DNA of 64,000 bases. Source: Ahaetulla prasina (Eukaryota; Chordata; Lepidosauria; Squamata; Colubridae). Shown in pieces: positions 50,379 to 64,000 of this stretch. Below the pieces are notes generated by a model, which was not told the origin of the DNA, searched no databases, and worked only from the letters and a program-made list of their open reading frames with translations. Where the stretch lies: positions 264,339,958 through 264,403,957 of the forward strand of contig NC_080540.1 of NCBI RefSeq assembly GCF_028640845.1. Reading direction: 5' to 3'. The position numbers and the translations under genes were made by a program. Positions within the stretch are counted from its first letter, which is position 1. Every line of letters begins with the position of its first letter.

Positions 50379-51699
50379 CCCTCAGCAAAATTCTGGCAGA
50401 TTTTGATATAACTCAGGTACATTCTTAAAGGGATAAGTAATTGGATAATTTTCATTATGTTCCAAGTTTGCTTTGCTGTTCCACCATTCTCATAATTCTG
50501 ATCAAATATTCTAGGACATGTAATGCTTAATGGCAAAATAAAACATCTTCATACATTAAGAATGTTTACACATGACTGGTCAGAGCAACTGATTAATAAC
50601 TTTTACAGCTAGTTATGAAAATGAGATTACAATACTTGTAAAATTAACACTGCATTTCTAATTCTCTAGCCTCTGGACAATTTGCACAACAGGCAATTGA
50701 GCCATTCATAATTAACTAGCACATTTCAGTTTCCAGTTTTAATTTTCAGTGGTGCATCTTTCTGAGTCATCCATTAAAACTGTACCATTAAACAGGTACT
50801 GAGGTTTTATTTATTTGCATTATTCCCTTCCACCATTAATGGCTTGGTAAACTTTATAAAATAATTTTTTGCTACTGCTGCTTTCAAAACATTGAACAAA
50901 ATCACTATGGCTTTTTGCAACAATTTGAATAAATCATCAACATTAATTTGCTGATGCAGTATTTCTAGAAACACAAAGCATATGGATAACTTCTCCCTCT
51001 GTATTAGGAATCTGCAACCTAAGATATGCCATATGTTTGATACAAGTATGAAGAACCTGTGACTACTTGTTTTCTTAATTACATCTAGAGCTTTCCCATC
51101 TCTGGCCTACTTTATGCAGTAAATATTATTCTGCTCCAACTAACTTGAACTCTTAGCCAAACTTTTCACCTCTGATTTGTATTGACCATTAGTGCAATTG
51201 TGGTGCTATCATTTCTATATTCTGGAATAGCAGGAGTTTTTGTCAATATTGTCACTATATTGCAGAACTATCACACTATTAATATTACTAGGTATCTATT
51301 GTATCTGTTTTTGTCAGACAACTTAAACTTTTTTTGATGTGTCTCTATTATTCCCTAACTTTAACTGGCTAAGTGTTATATTATATCTTTACAGAAGCCA
51401 AGTACAAAGTTAAAACTTGGACGCAACAAAATTATTTCTTGGCAGTTAAGGAGATGGAGCAACTAATCACAGCATGGATATAAATAAGCCTTTCATTACC
51501 TTTAAACATTTGCTTTGGAGAAAATGAACAACTTAAGGCTAAAGATCTGTATTTTTTTGCAGCTATACCAGGGACTGAGATCAGCATGACTGCATCTTCT
51601 GAAAGCTGCATACAAAGATGACTTGATAAAGAATTTTTATTTTTTCGTCAAATCAGCACAAATTGCCTATCAGAGATCTATGGTGGAGTGGGTGGCTGT

Positions 51700-52760
51700 T
51701 ATCCTACTCTAATGAAGGCGGCAAGCGAAGCCTATTCGGCCAGAGGCATCTTCTAACGAAGTCACCCTTTGCGCCTGCATAGAAAAAGACATTAAGGCAG
51801 CACAAAATTTTGCTTCAGAAAGATTAAACCATGCATTAAGATTCTTGCCGGTCCCTGTAAATTGTTCAAAGATCTATCTACGGCAGAGTAACCCACCCGG
51901 TGGGAACCAACTATTCAGCTTGACAGTAGAGAGCTGGTAGTCCAGCTGCATAGTATTTCTTTTCCAAAAGAGGACTACGAAACGGCTTTTGGAGATGTGA
52001 TATCCTTTTCGGAGCCGCCTCCCCAGGCATTGAATTCATCAGAAAAACTAGGATCCAACTTCTCGCAACGTTGAGACGACGAGGAGAAAAAAACACCCTT
52101 CGAATTGCGTTCTCATTGCAAAACTCTTTGCTCTCCGCACCGCCACATCCAATAGGAGGAGGAATCCTTTCCCCGTTCGGAGACCCACCTGATCCGTTGC
52201 ACTTCAACTCCCATAATTCCTGGGCCGGCCTCGGACACTATGGGAAATGAAGTTCAACGTGTTCGGAAAGAGAGGGCAGGTTAGGCAAACCGATCTTCAG
52301 AGCTGCGCACTTTTCCATTCAGAGAGAATGGGTTTACTTTATTCCCTTGGAGGCTGCGCCCGGGGACTGGCATGGTGTTGCAGTACCGATGGGCATTTTC
52401 CGAGGCTTTCCAGGGCAAAGACGTCTGCAATTTTAACGGGATTTCAATCCCAGCCATGTCGGGCGGAATGCCGAGATCCTATACTACTGGATCGCCGGAG
52501 GCCAAAGCTAGGCGCGATCTTCCATGCAGAGTCTCCGTTGACCCAGCTTGCCCATCTCTCGCAACCAGGAAGGCTCGGATCGGATCTAATCGCGGTGCCT
52601 TTTCTCCGAGTTTCCAAAATGCAAATTGCTAAGTGAGAGACCCCCCCTCCCAACACCCCCCGTCCCCATGAGAGCCAAAACCAACAAACCGGCAAGAATT
52701 TACGGGCGGGAAAAAAAAAACAACTAAGCGGAGGCTCCAGCATTTTTCCAGCAGCCTTTT
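51700..52760. promoter_or_regulatory. CpG-rich block, possible promoter of unknown transcript
   Basis: After tens of kilobases of CpG-poor DNA, this block is GC- and CpG-rich (dense between about 51960 and 52640) with no repeat I recognise. Two facing copies of an ACTTCAACTCCCATAATTCC-like motif lie near 52200-52255, resembling ZNF143/SBF-type sites as I remember them. Long frames occur on both strands (reverse 52207-51911, forward 52247-52636) but I recognise no protein. It could be an alternative upstream CCNH promoter, a noncoding-RNA promoter or an unmethylated enhancer. Confidence 0.45.
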
Positions 52761-52890
52761 TCTCGCTATAGTTCGGAAATCCAGTCCTGAATCACGCGGC
52801 GTGTGAGAGCTCTTTACTTTTTAAGTCTATATCTGCACTCGCCAGTTATTCTATTAAGGACTTTTTTTAAAAAAATTCCCCGAGCTGCCC

Positions 52891-53047
52891 GTTGACTGAA
52901 TAGAAATACAGGCGAGCCACATCAGAGCATGTGCCAAGTTAGATTAATACTAGTTAATTGAGAAAAATGCTCACGATGCATATATAGTGTAAATCTTAAA
53001 TTGGCGCATGCTCCGATGTGGCTCGCCTGCATTTCTATTCAGTCAAC
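52891..53047. repeat. 47-bp-arm inverted repeat upstream of CCNH
   Basis: The left arm (52891-52937) begins GTTGACTGAATAGAAAT and the right arm (53001-53047) is its inverse ending ATTTCTATTCAGTCAAC. They match at 44 of 47 positions; the three differences are transitions. The loop is 63 bases and AT-rich. It could be a small fold-back transposable element or a structured regulatory site; no target duplication is evident. Confidence 0.85.
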
Positions 53048-53050
53048 TGA

Positions 53051-53068
53051 ATATATACCGGTATATAT
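53051..53068. repeat. 18-bp perfect palindrome
   Basis: ATATATACCGGTATATAT is self-complementary and lies directly right of the inverted repeat. Confidence 0.9.
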
Positions 53069-53379
53069 AAAATTTCAGAGCACCGAATAAGATTCATTAC
53101 GCAGGTTCGGCTTGTAAACGACGGGAAACTGAACTAGCTCATATGCTATTATGTAGGTGGTGCGAGCCCGCGAATTTTTTTTTTTTTTTTTTGCTGTTGC
53201 TCAAATCTAAGGTTTCCTTTTTCTGAGTAAACGTGAAAGTTGCCCCTCAGAAAGACGTCGCGTCGCGCTCTTTAATATTATAATGCAGCTTTCCGGAAGT
53301 GCGAGCTTATAAAGCGACTCTAATTTTCTTATCTCCCGGAACGGCCCTGCGAGAAAACCCCGCGAATTTAGATTTCAGG

Positions 53380-53600
53380 GCGTGCTGGGAAATCCCACAC
53401 CTCGCCTTTTGGTGCAAAGCATGCCGGGAACTCGGGGCGGAGTGGTAGCGACTGTGATGACAGTTGGGGAGGGTGGGGCCGGGGCCGGAGGTGAGCATTC
53501 CCGTGGCGGGGCGTTTCGCCGTTTCCGGGGTTGAGGAAGGCGGTTCGTCTGAAAGGCGGCGGTTGGGCGAAGCTCGGGGTCGTCGTCGTCGGTCGCTGTG
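53380..53600 (+). promoter_or_regulatory. CCNH: CCNH promoter and 5' UTR
   Basis: GC- and CpG-rich sequence directly upstream of the CCNH start codon. It has GCATGCCGGGAACTCG near 53418 (ZNF143-like), GGGGCGG and GGGGCCGGGGCC (Sp1-like) and TGATGACA (CRE/AP-1-like). No TATA box sits at the usual distance, which fits a housekeeping TFIIH subunit promoter. The transcription start is not determined. Confidence 0.65.
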
Positions 53601-63037
<9,437 letters not shown>

Positions 63038-64000
63038 GTAAGTAACAATTTAAAGCTTTGTTAAATTTCTTCTGTTTTAATGGCTAGGGTTGTTTCCTTA
63101 TTGATGCTATTCCAGGTGTTTGTCAGTATTTATTCCTCAATTGGGGCTTAAATGTATAATACGACGAAAGTCATTTTGTGGATTATAATGTTGCTTAGCA
63201 AAAACTTTCATGCAGCAATGTTGAATAGGGATAGGCTTATGTTATACAATAAACATAGATAGAGAAGATGAAGGATGTTATATAAAAACATTAGTTTGCC
63301 TCATTTAACAACATTAGAACTTACTTGGAGTTGTAGGTATTTTGTAATGCCACATTCCTCTACTAGGTTCACATCATTATTTATATAAATAGGAAAAGTT
63401 TACTTTCAAAGAACACTTCGATTAAATTTAGATAATCTTTTTTCTGCTGTGGGTTATACACTCTTAAGGTAGTCTTCTGGAGGTTGCATGATGCAGAAAA
63501 TGAACAAACAGTAGATGGGGCAAGAGATAGAAATGGTGAGGATGCTCATTCTTATACTCCCCTTCCCCCCACCTTTTTTTTTTTTTTGGTGCTAAATTGG
63601 ATACCAAAAGCCTAAGATGATCTGTTACTGAAGGCTTCATTGCAAAATAATATTTCTATTAATCTGAAGATTTTTTCCAACCTCATCAGTCTTCTTTGCA
63701 TTACTTTTTCTACAGTCTATCAATGGAAACATATCTCATGGAAGTTGATTCCAGTATACAAAAATCTAGCAAACTTTTCATTTATCTCAGAGATAAATTT
63801 TAATTTATAGTTTTAAAGGATTTATAATTTTAAATGTGCCCTAATTGCAGAAGAGAAGTATCTCAAGCCAGCTGTGCATTTTTTTGTTACTCTCAGTTTT
63901 TATTGCCACCTACCTGCAGAAGGCTTCTGGATTTTCCAGAATCCTTAATCTCTGGGAGAGATAGACTCCCTCAATCACCCTCTCCTCCTCTAAGAATGGC
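63038..64000. other. CCNH intron 7, partial
   Basis: No match to the lysine-rich C-terminal exon of cyclin H was found. A T-run lies at 63573-63587. Confidence 0.65.

Larger units (their letters stand above)
47512..51699. other. Unassigned intergenic stretch, donor of mosaic pieces
   Basis: No gene was recognised. It contains the sources of two mosaic pieces (50141-50378 and 51482-51528) and an old local repeat pair (47745-47860 and 50180-50306). Confidence 0.55.

Noticed and set aside
52247..52636. 129-codon forward frame in the CpG-rich block as a protein gene
   Set aside because: No recognised domain, no splice support, and a competing reverse frame of similar quality; kept only as a possible regulatory block.
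63700..63800. Possible last CCNH exon after the TTTTTCTACAG acceptor-like site
   Set aside because: The translation does not resemble the lysine-rich and acidic cyclin H tail and it has no matching phase; treated as intron.

Overview
The window reads as vertebrate nuclear DNA, most likely from a squamate reptile and probably a snake. It is AT-rich, has a single recognisable split gene at the right end, and is otherwise packed with squamate-type repeats. These include CR1/L2-group and BovB/RTE LINE pieces, Sauria-like and other tRNA-derived SINEs, palindromic DNA-transposon MITEs and many microsatellites. The species call is inference from repeat families remembered, not from a search.

Gene content: the only host gene I can support is CCNH (cyclin H, regulatory subunit of the CDK-activating kinase/TFIIH). 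It lies on the + strand. Seven coding exons (53601-53717, 54750-54872, 56049-56122, 56351-56561, 58659-58822, 59934-60004, 62926-63037) join in frame with GT/AG borders to give about 290 residues. The last roughly 33 residues lie beyond the right edge. Upstream are a GC-rich promoter (53380-53600), a 47-bp-arm inverted repeat (52891-53047) and a second CpG-rich block (about 51700-52760) of unknown purpose. From 1 to about 51700 I see no host gene.

Layout: 1-17100 is intergenic DNA with LINE ends, SINEs and MITEs, plus two old diverged direct-repeat pairs (2385-5695). 17171-20840 is a nearly complete but frameshifted L2-group LINE on the - strand with endonuclease and reverse transcriptase. 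21450-35640 is intergenic with MITEs, SINEs, a LINE fragment and a BovB tail. 35641-47511 is a rearranged block. A 3.2-kb segment occurs twice (36408-39579 and 43490-47511) with only about ten substitutions noticed. The two copies differ by a truncated Ty3/gypsy-type LTR element at the end of copy 1 and a LINE insertion inside copy 2. Between them sits a mosaic (41782-43490) of short pieces copied from 35.8, 36.7-37.5, 50.1 and 51.5 kb, joined at about 5-12 bp of shared sequence. In that mosaic base runs are repeatedly one base shorter than in the other copies. The simplest reading is two haplotypes placed in tandem with a poorly polished bridge; a real template-switching rearrangement is the alternative. 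47512-51700 is intergenic, and 51700-64000 is the CCNH promoter region and gene body, with LINE, SINE and MITE insertions in its introns.

No new defence, biosynthetic or RNA-guided system was seen. The most informative signals are the duplicated/mosaic block and the long inverted repeat just upstream of CCNH.
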